Positions 1-9,149 are shown, counted from the first letter of the stretch. The stretch: 41,454 nucleotides of DNA from Planctomycetaceae bacterium (GCA_002702655.1 PABB01000014.1:1-41454); one strand, 5' to 3'. Program-made: numbers and translations. Notes: generated by a model from the sequence alone, not told the origin.

Positions 1-162
1 ACCTCCCGGATTTGGGGACCGTCGCAGTATGATAGGCAAAATAGGAGGGCGCAAGAGGAGGCGCGCTAATTCAAATTGGAATGCGTATAACACCTGCGCT
101 TGCGCGGCAGCGGACGGCAGCGCCGCCAGCAGGATGAAGAACACCGTCGGTCGTAGTCGCAC
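1..162 (-). CDS. Possible 5' end of a secreted-protein gene, cut by the window edge
   Basis: A reading frame opens at a GTG (162-160) and stays open to base 1, giving 54 codons. Its first ~23 residues look like a signal peptide: Arg-rich start (MRLRPT), hydrophobic core (VFFILLAALP) and an SAAAQAQ-type end. An AGGA lies 3 nt upstream of the GTG, closer than ideal. The following residues (VLYAFQFELARLLLRPP) are not recognisable and not typical of a mature secreted domain, so this may be chance. The rest of 163-428 shows no gene I can support. The frame needs the sequence to the left to be judged. Confidence 0.25.
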   Translation of the reverse strand, partial: MRLRPTVFFILLAALPSAAAQAQVLYAFQFELARLLLRPPILPIILRRSPNPGG

Positions 163-428
163 AGATCCTAATCCACACGCGGGGAAGCCGCGGCAACGAA
201 GGGGCCGGGCGTGATGAGTTGCCTGCCAGCCGAAGACCGGCTTCCGACGGAGCAGCCAACGCCAGAGTCAGCGCTCGCTCCTTTTCCATTCTACTTGCGA
301 TGCGCGATTTCTCGTCCGCAATCACGGACTGCCGCATTGCAATCTGGCGAACTTCTACGAACCGTCGAGGCAGACACTTGCACGGCAGGCGCTGGCCCGG
401 GGCGCATTCGCTCGACGTCGCCGACGGC

Positions 429-1736
429 TCACGCGGCGCCCGGCTGCAATGCTTGCAGGTGCCGACTGAAGTGTTCGCACAGCACCTCGCTGTAGGTGTC
501 GGGATGGCTCCGCAGGACGTCGACCACCGCCTTGCCCAATGCCGCGTCGGTCAATACCGAGCCGAAGGTGCAGTGCAGAATTTGCCGACCGGGGGCCGTG
601 AACCCCACGCCCTGCGGCACGTCGCACCACCGCTCCAGATACAGTTTCTCCAGTTCCTCGGCGGCGCCCACCTCAGACTGCGGCGGCGCCGAGTCGTTGG
701 TCGCCGACACGTGGTAGGTGGCCTTGTCGGTCGGGTACCGCTCGCGGCTGAAATCGACGATTTGCCTGAACAGCGACTCATCGTGCCGCAGCACGACCCG
801 CAGCGCTTCCAGATAGCTGGTTCCCGCGGTCTTCACGTGGAACTGCCCGTCGGTGGCGCGAGCCAAAGCGCCGTACATGGACAATTTGTCGGAGCCCGAG
901 TGCAGGCTCAGCTTGTACGGTCCCAGCAACTTGGCGATCGCGGCATGATTCTCGAGCGACTTTTCCAGCGCGGCGACGTCACCCTTGTAGTCGACGCCCT
1001 TTTCCAGCTCGCCGATGAACCGCGGCGCCAGCGAGACCAGCTTCATGCCGCGCTGCAGGCACTGATCGGCAATGATGTAGTGCTCGGCGAGCGTTGTGGG
1101 CTGGTCGGTTTCGTCGACGCTCAGTTCGATTTCGTAGTCGCGGCCCAGTCGCTCGTGAACCTGCTTGATGTGGTCGGCCAGGGCGACGGCCCGTTCGATC
1201 GCCGCGCCGTACTTTACCGCGGCCCGCTGGACCGCTTGCTCGTCCAACTCGATCGTCGTGCCGGTGGCGAGCGCGACGCTGCGGCCTTGATAGGCGGCAA
1301 TCCACGGCAACTCGGCCGCGACGGCGGCAAACTTCTGCTGCACCGTGGCGGCGTCGTAGTCGTCGGCCCGCTGATCGACGTCGTCGGACGGATCGATCGT
1401 GAAGAAGGTAAATCCCGCCGCGGCCGTGCAGTCGACGTCGTCGGGAGTCTTCAGATGGTCGGCGTCGGCGCCGTGCGGCTCGCTCCAATTCGCATCGGCG
1501 AGCGCCCGCATGGCGTCGCCCATGACGCCCTCGGGCGTGCGGCTGGTTCGCGTCATTTCGCGAATCGACTGCTGGGCGAAGATCGGGGCAATTCCCCCGC
1601 CCGCGCTGCGCAGGGCGGCCAAGTGTCCCGGCGTCGCCAGACCGATTCGATCGCCAAATCCAAACGACGGGGTCAATCCCAACACGCCGGGGGCCGGTAC
1701 GCCGTCAGCCATCTCGATCACCAGGGTCCTTTCCAC
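429..1736 (-). CDS. uxaE: Tagaturonate epimerase (UxaE family)
   Basis: UxaE interconverts D-tagaturonate and D-fructuronate in galacturonate catabolism, replacing the UxaB-type reduction route first described as missing in Thermotoga. The 435-aa product follows the family by eye over its whole length: GLTPSFGFGDRIGLATPGH near the N terminus, IFAQQSIREM, ADADHLKTPDDV, FTIDPSDDVD, the ELSVDETDQPT block, SLHSGSDKLS, FHVKTAGTSYLEAL, and HCTFGSVLTDAAL near the C terminus. No signal peptide is seen, so it is cytoplasmic. The frame begins at GTG 1736, because an in-frame stop lies 30 nt upstream; an ATG at 1712 is an alternative. It lacks roughly 60-80 N-terminal residues found in the Thermotoga protein as I remember it. 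It fits the pectin locus: GH28 enzymes release galacturonate. A strong terminator (1831-1884) separates it from the upstream gene, so it probably has its own promoter. Confidence 0.9.
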   Translation of the reverse strand: MERTLVIEMADGVPAPGVLGLTPSFGFGDRIGLATPGHLAALRSAGGGIAPIFAQQSIREMTRTSRTPEGVMGDAMRALADANWSEPHGADADHLKTPDDVDCTAAAGFTFFTIDPSDDVDQRADDYDAATVQQKFAAVAAELPWIAAYQGRSVALATGTTIELDEQAVQRAAVKYGAAIERAVALADHIKQVHERLGRDYEIELSVDETDQPTTLAEHYIIADQCLQRGMKLVSLAPRFIGELEKGVDYKGDVAALEKSLENHAAIAKLLGPYKLSLHSGSDKLSMYGALARATDGQFHVKTAGTSYLEALRVVLRHDESLFRQIVDFSRERYPTDKATYHVSATNDSAPPQSEVGAAEELEKLYLERWCDVPQGVGFTAPGRQILHCTFGSVLTDAALGKAVVDVLRSHPDTYSEVLCEHFSRHLQALQPGAA

Positions 1737-1830
1737 CGTGGGCGCCTGCCGCGCCGCACTTCTTCACGCCAATTCGAGCGTCGCGGCTCGGTGGCTTAGC
1801 AACTCGAACCGCATTTCGCCCTCATGCTAC

Positions 1831-1884
1831 AAAAAAACGCTCGCCGCCGCTGCTGGATAAATTCAGCTCAAGCGGCGGCGAGCG
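1831..1884 (-). terminator. Rho-independent terminator after the beta-strand repeat gene
   Basis: Read on the minus strand, a perfect 14-bp GC-rich stem (arms 1871-1884 and 1838-1851, AGCGGCGGCGAGCG type) with a 19-nt loop is followed directly by seven T residues (1837-1831). It lies 34 nt beyond the stop of the 1918-4878 gene and ahead of uxaE, so it should end the former's transcript. Confidence 0.88.
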
Positions 1885-1917
1885 CGTTGGTCATCAACTC
1901 GTCGACCGTCGAGGCGA

Positions 1918-4878
1918 TCAGCCGCGACGCCTCCGGCATGCCGCACCGCACAGGACGGCGGCGACCGCCATCAGCATCCCGGCGGCCGGTTCGGGAACAG
2001 CCGCCAGCGCGCCGCCGACGCCGCCGACGTTCAACCAACCCGTACCGGACAGCAGGCTGGTGGTGTTGGCGGCTCCGCTGCCGGGGGCGCCCCAGATGCC
2101 GTCGGCGACCGAGGTGCCGGCCAGCACCAGATGCTCCACGATATCGGTCCCCGCGAACGACAAGTCGAGCGCGGCGCCGCTGAGGATTTCGACGGTCGAG
2201 TCGTCGTCCAGAAATGCGCTGGTGATGCTCAACACGCCTTCGTCGATGATCGTGTCGCCCGTGTAGGTGTTGGCGCCGCTGAGGATCCACTTGCCGCTGC
2301 CGGTCTTGTGGATCGCCACGACGCTGCCGGCGGCGGAGTCGCCAATCGCCGAGGCAATCGTGTTGTCGCCGGCATTGGAACCGGTGAGCGTCAACGTGCG
2401 TTCGACAGGCCCGAACACCAACTGAGTGCCCGTCTTGTAAACGAACGAATACGGATCGCTAATGCCGACTTCGTTGCCGTTGTCGCTGACGCCGGTGACG
2501 GTCGTGCCAGCGGGGATGCAGTTCGATCCGCCGGGTCCGCACCCGTCGTCGACGAATCCGCCGGTCTGCGGATCGCTGACCGTCATACCGATGATGATGT
2601 CAGAGGTATCCGACACGTTGTAGAGCGCCGAGGGGTCTTCTTCCCAGTCGTTCAGATCGCCGGTGATGGTGGTCGATACGTCGCGCATGGCCACCGCGCC
2701 GGCGTTGGTGAACATCACGGCGCCGGCGCCAGATGAATCCAGCGTTCCGCCGCCGGTGCCAATGGTGAACAGTCGATTGGTGCTGTCGCCCGCGCCGATG
2801 TACCGCAGCGTGCTCCCCTGCAGATAGAGATTGGCCGCATCGCTGCTGGCGGCGCCAATGCTGCTGGCCGCGCCGCCGTTGGCCAAGTCGTCAACGACCA
2901 ACACGGGAGCGACTTCCTCGTAGAAGACGCCGTCGATGTTGCCGGCGTTATTGGCCTCTGCCCGAGCCTGCTGGGTGCTGAGGTACTTGGCCAGAACCCG
3001 CGTGGCGCCGGTGTAGGTATTGTCGCCAAGGAGCTCGACTTCGCCGCCGTTGCGAACCTCGACGGAATTGGCTCCAGAGAGCTGCGCGTTGGGCAAAGTC
3101 AACTTGCCGCTGCCGCCGCCCAGGCCGTAGGTCGAGTTGGCCGGGGTGATCGAGCCGGTGAAGGTGAGACCCGTTTCCGGCGCCGCAACGGTCATGTTCG
3201 CGGCGTTGGCCAGCGCGCCGGTGAAGTCCAGCGAGGCCGCGGCGTCAGAGGCGGCCAGTTGCAGGCCGCCGGTGCTGTCCGGGTTGATCTTGCCGAGGAA
3301 CGTGGCGCCTTCGGCGCTGGTGACGCCCGTGTCGATGCCGACGGCGCCGCCATAGGCGATGATCTCGCCGACGCCCTGATTCAGGGACTTCTCATTCGCA
3401 TAGTGCAAGTTGCCCATCACGACGCGGGTGTCGCCGGCGTGGCTGTTGTCGCCCAGATTGGCGACGTCGATCACCATGGCGCCGGTACCCGATTTTTTGA
3501 TGATCCGGAGATTGCCCGCCGGTTCGGAGAACTCGTCCGGCGTGCCGCGAATGACGCCCGTCAGCCGGGTGTTGCCGCCGCCGTCGAATTCAAACTCGCG
3601 TTCCAGCGCTTCGTCATCTTCCCAGATGTCGAGCCGCCCGCTGAGAATCAACTCGGCGCCGTCGGTCAACAGGTTGGCGAAGCCGCGGTTGTTCGTCTGC
3701 GTGACGTGACCGGCCAGCTCGATGGAATTGTCGCCGCGAATTGACTGCCATTGACCGATGATCATGTCGTTGTTGAGCACCAACTTGCCGCCGGTCAGCG
3801 AATCATCGCCGGCGATCAGGTTGTAGCCGAACTGATTGGCAGGCCCGACGTGCCGCAGCGTGCTCGTGCCCAGGCCGTTCGGATGGTTGACGACCACGTT
3901 GGTGCGGCTGAACCAGGTCGAGCCGCTGTAGGTGTTGTTGTTGTTGAGGATGACCGATCCGAGCGACTCTTGGCCGTTGGCGGGCACGCCGATCTGCACG
4001 TTGCTGGCCGTGGTTTCAGTGATCTGACCGTTGACGACGATTGTGCCGTAGGAACCGTTGGCGGTGTTCAGGCCCAGTCGGCCGAACATGGTCGTGGTTT
4101 CGAGATTCGTCAGATTGATGTTGCCGTCGATTGTCATCGTGCGACCGTTCGTCAGCACGCTGACCGAGGCGCCAATCTCGTTCTCATCGACGGCTGCGGG
4201 ATTGCCTTCCCAGGAGATGGCCCCCGTGACCGTCAGGTCGGAGCCGCCGATCATCTGCAGATCTTCGTTGGCCAGCCGGACGTTGGTCGTAATCTGATTG
4301 ATCGACCCGCCAACGTTTCCGGTGATGATCTGCGGAATGCCGCCGGCCAGCCCGGTGGCGTTGGCGCCGTAGTTGTCGGACCAGATCATCAGGTCCGTGG
4401 CGTCAACCTTGACGTCGGCGTTGGCGTCGCCAGTCGCGTTGGTCGGCGGGGGATTGGTGATGCCAAAGCCGCGCTGCCAGATCAGAAAATCTTGGCCGTC
4501 GACCACGGCATTGTTGCTGAAGTCGGCGCTGGCCAAGTCTTCCGTGTAGTCGTTCTGGAAAACAATCGTGGCGTTCGTGCCGCCGATGGTGGTGGTCACG
4601 GCGCCGGCGGAACCGCCGATGCGCAGGCCAGCCAGCGTGATCGTCGACCCCGTGTTCAAATTCACGGTGGCGTCGCCGCCCAACGGCTGCGACAGGTCAG
4701 CCAGGTGGTCCGAACCGTCGGGGAAGCCAGCGCCGCCCCAATTGGCGGCATTTTGCCAAGTCTGCGTGCCAGCGCCGCCCGAGTAGGGGAACTCGGTGAT
4801 CTGACCAAGCGCAGGAGTCGTCAGGGCCGTCGCGATGGCGGCGCCTAGGGCCAATCCTCTGAATCGAACGCTACACAT
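1918..4878 (-). CDS. Secreted autotransporter-repeat beta-helix protein with internal dockerin and PEP-CTERM tail
   Basis: A 986-aa exported protein. Residues 1-26 form a signal peptide ending TPALGQ. The body holds several autotransporter-associated beta-strand repeats, for example NNNNTYSGSTWF, LLGDNTYTGATRV, and GSGKWILSGANTYTGDTII near 850-900. These are typical of long beta-helices with asparagine ladders. The C-terminal ~25 residues are a PEP-CTERM sorting tail: VPEPAAG, a hydrophobic stretch, then CRRRRG. Such tails are thought to be handled by an exosortase, which is not in this window. A dockerin-like pair (DFSNNAVVDGQDFLIWQRG and DANADVKVDATDLMIW, residues 118-171) sits near the N terminus instead of the usual C-terminal place. 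ATG 4878 has a modest AGG upstream. No enzymatic motif is visible. It probably acts as a surface or matrix protein, perhaps binding polysaccharide, but the role is unknown. Confidence 0.88.
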   Translation of the reverse strand: MCSVRFRGLALGAAIATALTTPALGQITEFPYSGGAGTQTWQNAANWGGAGFPDGSDHLADLSQPLGGDATVNLNTGSTITLAGLRIGGSAGAVTTTIGGTNATIVFQNDYTEDLASADFSNNAVVDGQDFLIWQRGFGITNPPPTNATGDANADVKVDATDLMIWSDNYGANATGLAGGIPQIITGNVGGSINQITTNVRLANEDLQMIGGSDLTVTGAISWEGNPAAVDENEIGASVSVLTNGRTMTIDGNINLTNLETTTMFGRLGLNTANGSYGTIVVNGQITETTASNVQIGVPANGQESLGSVILNNNNTYSGSTWFSRTNVVVNHPNGLGTSTLRHVGPANQFGYNLIAGDDSLTGGKLVLNNDMIIGQWQSIRGDNSIELAGHVTQTNNRGFANLLTDGAELILSGRLDIWEDDEALEREFEFDGGGNTRLTGVIRGTPDEFSEPAGNLRIIKKSGTGAMVIDVANLGDNSHAGDTRVVMGNLHYANEKSLNQGVGEIIAYGGAVGIDTGVTSAEGATFLGKINPDSTGGLQLAASDAAASLDFTGALANAANMTVAAPETGLTFTGSITPANSTYGLGGGSGKLTLPNAQLSGANSVEVRNGGEVELLGDNTYTGATRVLAKYLSTQQARAEANNAGNIDGVFYEEVAPVLVVDDLANGGAASSIGAASSDAANLYLQGSTLRYIGAGDSTNRLFTIGTGGGTLDSSGAGAVMFTNAGAVAMRDVSTTITGDLNDWEEDPSALYNVSDTSDIIIGMTVSDPQTGGFVDDGCGPGGSNCIPAGTTVTGVSDNGNEVGISDPYSFVYKTGTQLVFGPVERTLTLTGSNAGDNTIASAIGDSAAGSVVAIHKTGSGKWILSGANTYTGDTIIDEGVLSITSAFLDDDSTVEILSGAALDLSFAGTDIVEHLVLAGTSVADGIWGAPGSGAANTTSLLSGTGWLNVGGVGGALAAVPEPAAGMLMAVAAVLCGAACRRRRG

Positions 4879-5122
4879 GGTTGCGTACCTGCCGTTGTCT
4901 GGGGGAGTTCCCTGTTCGAAGAAGGTGCGGCCGCTCAGCGCTGTTGCGGCTGAGGCCGCTCGTCTCGACGCGGCGGGCGTCCGCGCCGGCCGATGAGGAG
5001 ACGAGTGTTGTTTCTGCAGTTCCGATAATGTCCGTGCCGCCGCGACGCGAGTCGCGGAGACCGCCGTCCCGATAGCGCAGCTGCCCCAAGCGCGTCGATG
5101 CGGGCATGACGCGGCGGATAAG

Positions 5123-5154
5123 TCCGCACCCGCGAGCCGAAGCCCGCGGGTGCG
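5123..5154 (-). terminator. Strong hairpin downstream of the DNRLRE/PEP-CTERM gene
   Basis: A perfect 11-bp stem (5123-5133 with 5144-5154, CCGCACCCGCG type) and a 10-nt loop lie 51 nt past the stop of the 5206-6144 gene. No T-tract follows on the minus strand, so it may be a Rho-assisted or mRNA-stabilising hairpin, or a small dispersed palindrome. The rest of 4879-5205 shows nothing else recognisable; it must hold the promoter of the 4878 gene. Confidence 0.4.
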
Positions 5155-5205
5155 GCGAAAATCGTCATTGTCCGTCCGGAAACGGATCGTTGGCGCTGGC
5201 GCCGC

Positions 5206-6144
5206 TTAGCGACGACGACGAGCGGCCATCAGACCCAAACCGGCCATCCCCATCAGGGCGATGGTGGTCGGCTCGGGCACCGTCACCAGAGCCGGAGCGA
5301 ACGGATTCGCCGTTCTGGCCAGTCCATCCCAAGGGCTCGACGAATCGTTGATCACGTCGGTGTACTCTTTGGGATTGAACAGGTAGTTGAAGTTCAACCA
5401 GCCCGAAACCGGATGATCGGCCGCGTGCGAGACGCCCATCACGACGGTGACCGTCTGGTGAGCCGTCCCCTGGGCCGCCACGATTGCCTGATGCAGCGGG
5501 CTGTTCGGCGGCAAGGTGGTCAGCGTGAACGGCGTGCCAATCGGAATCCAGCCATTGGCGCCAATGTCGTTCGGATCAAACGACTGGCTGCCCAGATAGG
5601 TCAGGCCCTGCGTCGGCGTGCCGATCGTGCCGGTCGCCTTCGTGTAGAAATCGCCGTCGAAGTCGTAAGCCGGGGCGTTGGTCGGCGTGATCGTCGCTTC
5701 ATCCCAGTCGGCGCCCTGGTTATCAAACGGATCCGTAGTGGTGCCTTGCTCGGCGTCAGTGCCCGGCGCGATCGTCGGGTCCATCACGAAGTAGTCGAAG
5801 CCCGCGGTGGCGCCATTCGACACGAAGGGATTCTCGATGCGGCCGGACGAAAGGTTGTTGTTGCGAACCGTCGTGCGAACCGTGATGTCGTTCGCCAGCT
5901 CGTACGGCGTGATGTTGGCGACATCGAACTTCAAGTAGATGATGCTGTTTCGTCCGCCGGCGCCGCTGATACGCGAGGCAATCTCAGTGCCGGTGCCGCG
6001 GGCCGTGGTCGGCTGCGACTCGCGCAGTTCGGCGTCAGCGCCTGCGCCGTCGGCGGTCGTGTAGATCGCCGCCGGCGCGCTGGTGGCGAGCATCGCCACG
6101 GCGGCCAGGCCCAGCAGGCCTTTCGTCATGTGTTGCAACTTCAT
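5206..6144 (-). CDS. Secreted DNRLRE-like PEP-CTERM protein
   Basis: A 312-aa exported protein. Residues 1-26 are a signal peptide (MKLQHMTKGLLGLAAVAML, ending SAPAA). The next ~180 residues resemble the DNRLRE domain, a beta-sandwich of planctomycete and actinobacterial surface proteins. It opens AIYTTADGAGADAELRES and contains SIIYLKFDVANI, which fits the usual 'LRFDLSSI' strand. The tail is PEP-CTERM (VPEPTTIALMGMAGLGLMA then ARRRR). ATG 6144 has GGGAG 7 nt upstream. It sits between the regulator gene and the beta-helix protein on the same strand, in the pectin region. No catalytic site is recognised; a binding or structural surface role is inferred. Confidence 0.85.
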   Translation of the reverse strand: MKLQHMTKGLLGLAAVAMLATSAPAAIYTTADGAGADAELRESQPTTARGTGTEIASRISGAGGRNSIIYLKFDVANITPYELANDITVRTTVRNNNLSSGRIENPFVSNGATAGFDYFVMDPTIAPGTDAEQGTTTDPFDNQGADWDEATITPTNAPAYDFDGDFYTKATGTIGTPTQGLTYLGSQSFDPNDIGANGWIPIGTPFTLTTLPPNSPLHQAIVAAQGTAHQTVTVVMGVSHAADHPVSGWLNFNYLFNPKEYTDVINDSSSPWDGLARTANPFAPALVTVPEPTTIALMGMAGLGLMAARRRR

Positions 6145-6581
6145 TAGACAACTCCCGAAAAGATAGGTAATGCCGACAGACCGCCTGATGGCCTACCGAT
6201 GACAACTCACAGATAACAGCAGAGCGAAGTTGGTTCGTCGCCCCCTCAGGCCGCACTGTCGCCAGCGCGAGGGTCCCGACGGCGCCCGTTGCGGTGCGAC
6301 ATTCTCGCGCTGCAACGAACCGGCGGAAAAGCCAGAAACTGACTGACTGACAAGTTCGGGGCATGCCGGGCGGTTCCCCACACAGGGCCAATCGGCATAG
6401 CTCCCTCATTTGATGGTAATCGCTACCCCCGTTTCGTAAACAAATACTCCTTGCAATCTAGTTCCCTGAAAACGAAACTTTGTTCTCCCGCTTGCAAATC
6501 GACCGCTGACTGGCCTTGTCTCGCCTTGGGAACGCCTCCCAAGGGACCGCCGGGCGGACGACTCGCGGCGGCTCGTCCCCC
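6145..6581. promoter_or_regulatory. Regulatory gap with two TTGCAA boxes
   Basis: This 437-bp non-coding stretch lies between the XylR-type regulator stop and the DNRLRE gene start. It holds the palindromic hexamer TTGCAA at 6451-6456 and 6492-6497, 41 bp apart, i.e. about four helical turns on the same face. A further copy is at 6133-6138, just inside the next gene. The same hexamer recurs beside the regulator gene and in the 16008-16393 divergent promoter region. I infer an operator for a locus regulator; which protein binds it is not shown. No small gene was found here. Confidence 0.4.
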
Positions 6582-7742
6582 CTAAGAACGAACCGTTCGG
6601 CGGTATTCGCGGGGACTCATACCTACGTCCTGTTGAAACGAGATCGCCAACTGCTTGGCCGAGGAAAAGCCGCTCAATTGGGCGATACGATAAATCTTTT
6701 CCTCGGGTTCGTCGATCAACAACCGCCGCGCCCGCGCCAGCCGCTGACGCCGTAAGTATTGATAGGGAGTCTCTTCCAGCGCCTCGCGAAAGGCGTACTC
6801 CAACCACCGTCGCGAGACGGTTGCGTGCCGCGCCACGTCGTCGATCGTGAACATTGGCTCGTGCAGGTGATCGTGCAGGTACTGCATGGCCTCGCGCAGC
6901 CGAGGGTCGCTCACCGCGAACGTCTGTGTGGACTCGCGCTCGACGACCTCCAACGGCGGCACCGGCGACTCGACTGGGGGCGCTTTCTCGCCCAGCATCA
7001 TGCGATGCAAGGCCTCAGCCGCGCGAGTTCCCTGCAGGCGATTGTTGCGGGCCACGCTGCTGAGCGTCGGCCGCACGTGCGAACAGACCAAATCCTCGTT
7101 CCCTACGCCGACAATCGCCACGTCCTCGGGAACTTTCAGGCCCAAGGAGCGACAAGCGTCCAGCGCCGTGCGAGCCCGGTAATCCGAGACGGCAAACAGG
7201 CCGATCGGCTTGGCGATGGTCTGCAGCCACTCGGCCAGCGAGCGGCTTTGCTGAAGCCAATTGCTGCCGCGGTGATGATAGGTCGGAAACGCTAAGAACG
7301 CGGTCGACGGATAGCCGGCTTCCGCGGCCGTCTCCTCGAAACCGGCCCGACGTTCGTCCGAGTAAGTCACGTCCCGCAGGCCGTAGTAGCCGAGATTGCG
7401 AAACCCTTTGCTGATCAAGTGCTCCGCCGCCAGCCGACCCATCGCCATGTTGTCGATCACGCAGGAAGGCACGGGGGACTCGGGCAGCGCGCTGGAAATG
7501 TTGACGATGGGGATCGACATGGCCGCCGCGCAGGCCGCCTCTTCCTTGGTGTTGATCGCCGCCAAGATGCCATCGCCCGGCCAGTCGACCAAATCGACCA
7601 CCGAAAGCACATGCGACTCCAACGCGGCCACGTAGTTCCAATCCAGGTGGTGCTCGGTGGCGTAAGCAAGCACGCCTTCGATGAGCACCTCCAGGTGTCC
7701 GCCTCGGGGGAAGGCGAGGGCAACTTCGCGGGTCGGTTCCAT
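6582..7742 (-). CDS. XylR-type transcriptional regulator (LacI-like sensor plus AraC DNA-binding domain)
   Basis: A 386-aa regulator. Residues 1-~270 are a periplasmic-binding-protein-like sugar sensor of LacI type (VALAFPRGGHLEVLIEGVLAY at the start, IDNMAMGRLAAEHLISKGF, then DVAIVGVGNEDLVC). Residues ~285-386 form a double helix-turn-helix AraC domain (TIDDVARHATVSRRWLEYAF, then IYRIAQLSGFSSAKQLAISF, and MSPREYRR at the end). This is the XylR architecture, normally activating sugar catabolic genes on ligand binding. The frame is open further upstream, but ATG 7742 gives a start at the usual place in the fold and has GGAAA upstream, so I chose it. Its neighbours suggest control of pectin genes, perhaps through the TTGCAA boxes at 6451, 6492, 7895 and 7968. 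Confidence 0.88.
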   Translation of the reverse strand: MEPTREVALAFPRGGHLEVLIEGVLAYATEHHLDWNYVAALESHVLSVVDLVDWPGDGILAAINTKEEAACAAAMSIPIVNISSALPESPVPSCVIDNMAMGRLAAEHLISKGFRNLGYYGLRDVTYSDERRAGFEETAAEAGYPSTAFLAFPTYHHRGSNWLQQSRSLAEWLQTIAKPIGLFAVSDYRARTALDACRSLGLKVPEDVAIVGVGNEDLVCSHVRPTLSSVARNNRLQGTRAAEALHRMMLGEKAPPVESPVPPLEVVERESTQTFAVSDPRLREAMQYLHDHLHEPMFTIDDVARHATVSRRWLEYAFREALEETPYQYLRRQRLARARRLLIDEPEEKIYRIAQLSGFSSAKQLAISFQQDVGMSPREYRRTVRS

Positions 7743-8096
7743 GGCATTTCCGCACGCCCCGCCGCGTATGATACGAGAGCAACCATCAGGGCCCTCGCAA
7801 CCTTGCGGGAGGCGAATCTGAACGAGGAGAAGAACGGCAGCGGCAACGCCCGCTGCGACGAGAGGCGCCAAAGTTTCGCCTTTCAGCCCGATTATTGCAA
7901 GAACTGGGGCTGGGGTGCAATGTTACCACCGCCTAAACTTGAAAATGGAGGCGCGGCGGTCTTTTCGTTGCAAGGCAACCGCCAGACTTCTCAGACACCT
8001 TATTCGAACTTCTTTTGCCGGAACCGCCTTTCGACTGTCGCCTGCGCGGCGCGTTGATCGCGTTTGTTCCTGGACTACGCGACGGAGATGAAGCGC
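7743..8096. promoter_or_regulatory. Divergent intergenic region with TTGCAA boxes
   Basis: This 354-bp region lies between the regulator gene (minus) and the DUF1559 gene (plus). TTGCAA occurs at 7895-7900 and 7968-7973, 73 bp apart. It should contain both promoters, but I could not place clear -35/-10 hexamers. The hexamers may be sites for autoregulation; this is inference from their repetition elsewhere in the locus. Confidence 0.35.
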
Positions 8097-9149
8097 ATGT
8101 CTCATCGGAATTCGTTTCGCCCGCCCGTGCGCGGCGCATTCACGCTCGTTGAGTTGCTGGTTGTCATTGCCATCATCGGCGTGCTCGTGGCGCTGCTGCT
8201 CCCGGCAATCCAAGCGGCGCGGGAAGCTGCGCGACGGACGCAGTGCAAGAACAACCTCCGCCAAATCGGGTTGGCGATGCTGAACTACGAGACGGCTCGC
8301 AAGGAGTTTCCCGCCGGCGGCTGGGGATTTCGCTGGATGGGCGATCCCGACCGCGGCGCTGGCAAAGCCCAGCCGGGCGGCTGGCCGTTCCAAGTGGCGC
8401 CCTACTTCGAGTAAGGCGCCGTCAACCTGCTGGGCGGCGGTCTCACCTTTGCCGAGAAGCGAAAAGCCCTGGCAGTGCAGCGCTCGGTCACAGTACCCAT
8501 GCTCAACTGCCCCAGTCGCCGCTCCAATGCGGCCTTGCCCGCGGTCGAGATGGCCTTCAATGCCGATTTGCCCGACGTCGATGCAAAGACCGATTACGCC
8601 GCCAGCGGAGGAACCCACTCCTTCAGCACCGGCCCTGGGCCTGGTCCCAACTGCCTGACCGACTTTCCGAATTGCAACTGGACGAACGCCGACACCACGC
8701 TCGATGGCGGAATTGACCCCGGCTCCGGCTTCGACGGCATCGTCACCGACCACCGCGGCGCCAAATTGCGTCAAGTGACCGACGGGACGGCCAACACGAT
8801 CATGGCAGGCGAAAAGTGGCTGCCGCCGCGCTACTACGAAGACGTGATCGCGCCCGGCGATCCGCCCACGGGCGCCAAGAATCCCGGCGACAACAACTCG
8901 CTATGGGAAGGCTACGACTACGACAACGTCCGCTGGCCCAACCAAAGCAATCTGCCGTCGAAGGATACTGACGTCGATCCCCAATTCCCCACCACGACCT
9001 ATTGGCAACTGCGGATGGGCAGCGCTCACAGCAGCGGCATGAACGTCGTCCATGTGGACGGCTCGGTTCACACGGTCGAGTACGACATCGATCCGCAAAC
9101 CTGGGACAATCTGTCGAAGCGGAACGACGGAAACGTCTCGACCGACTGA
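8097..9149 (+). pseudogene. DUF1559 prepilin-like protein gene interrupted by an in-frame TAA
   Basis: The two halves lie in the same frame and together give a normal DUF1559 protein (350 codons). The N terminus has the type IV prepilin-like methylation and membrane segment ([20 protein letters not shown], then [14 protein letters not shown] and [14 protein letters not shown]). The C terminus has SAHSSGMNVVHVDGSVHTVEYDI, the family's closing motif. The frame is cut at TAA 8412-8414, right after APYFE, where DUF1559 proteins normally have a glutamine (PY-x-E-Q). A single C-to-T change (CAA to TAA) explains it. ATG 8097 with GGAG 9 nt upstream is my start; ATG 8088 is an alternative. DUF1559 proteins are numerous in planctomycetes and of unknown function, probably cell-surface pseudopilins. 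A sequencing error cannot be excluded. Confidence 0.8.

Noticed and set aside
219-1799. 526-aa plus-strand ORF
   Set aside because: It lies antisense to uxaE, and its composition (Arg/Gly/Val-rich, no motifs) is the usual shadow of a G+C-rich gene.
7743-7871. N-terminal extension of the XylR-type regulator with a hydrophobic start
   Set aside because: The sensor fold begins at ATG 7742; the extension has no family counterpart and overlaps the likely promoter.
8064-8414. Treating the first part of the DUF1559 gene as a complete short protein
   Set aside because: The downstream frame continues as the rest of the same family, so a broken gene is the simpler reading.
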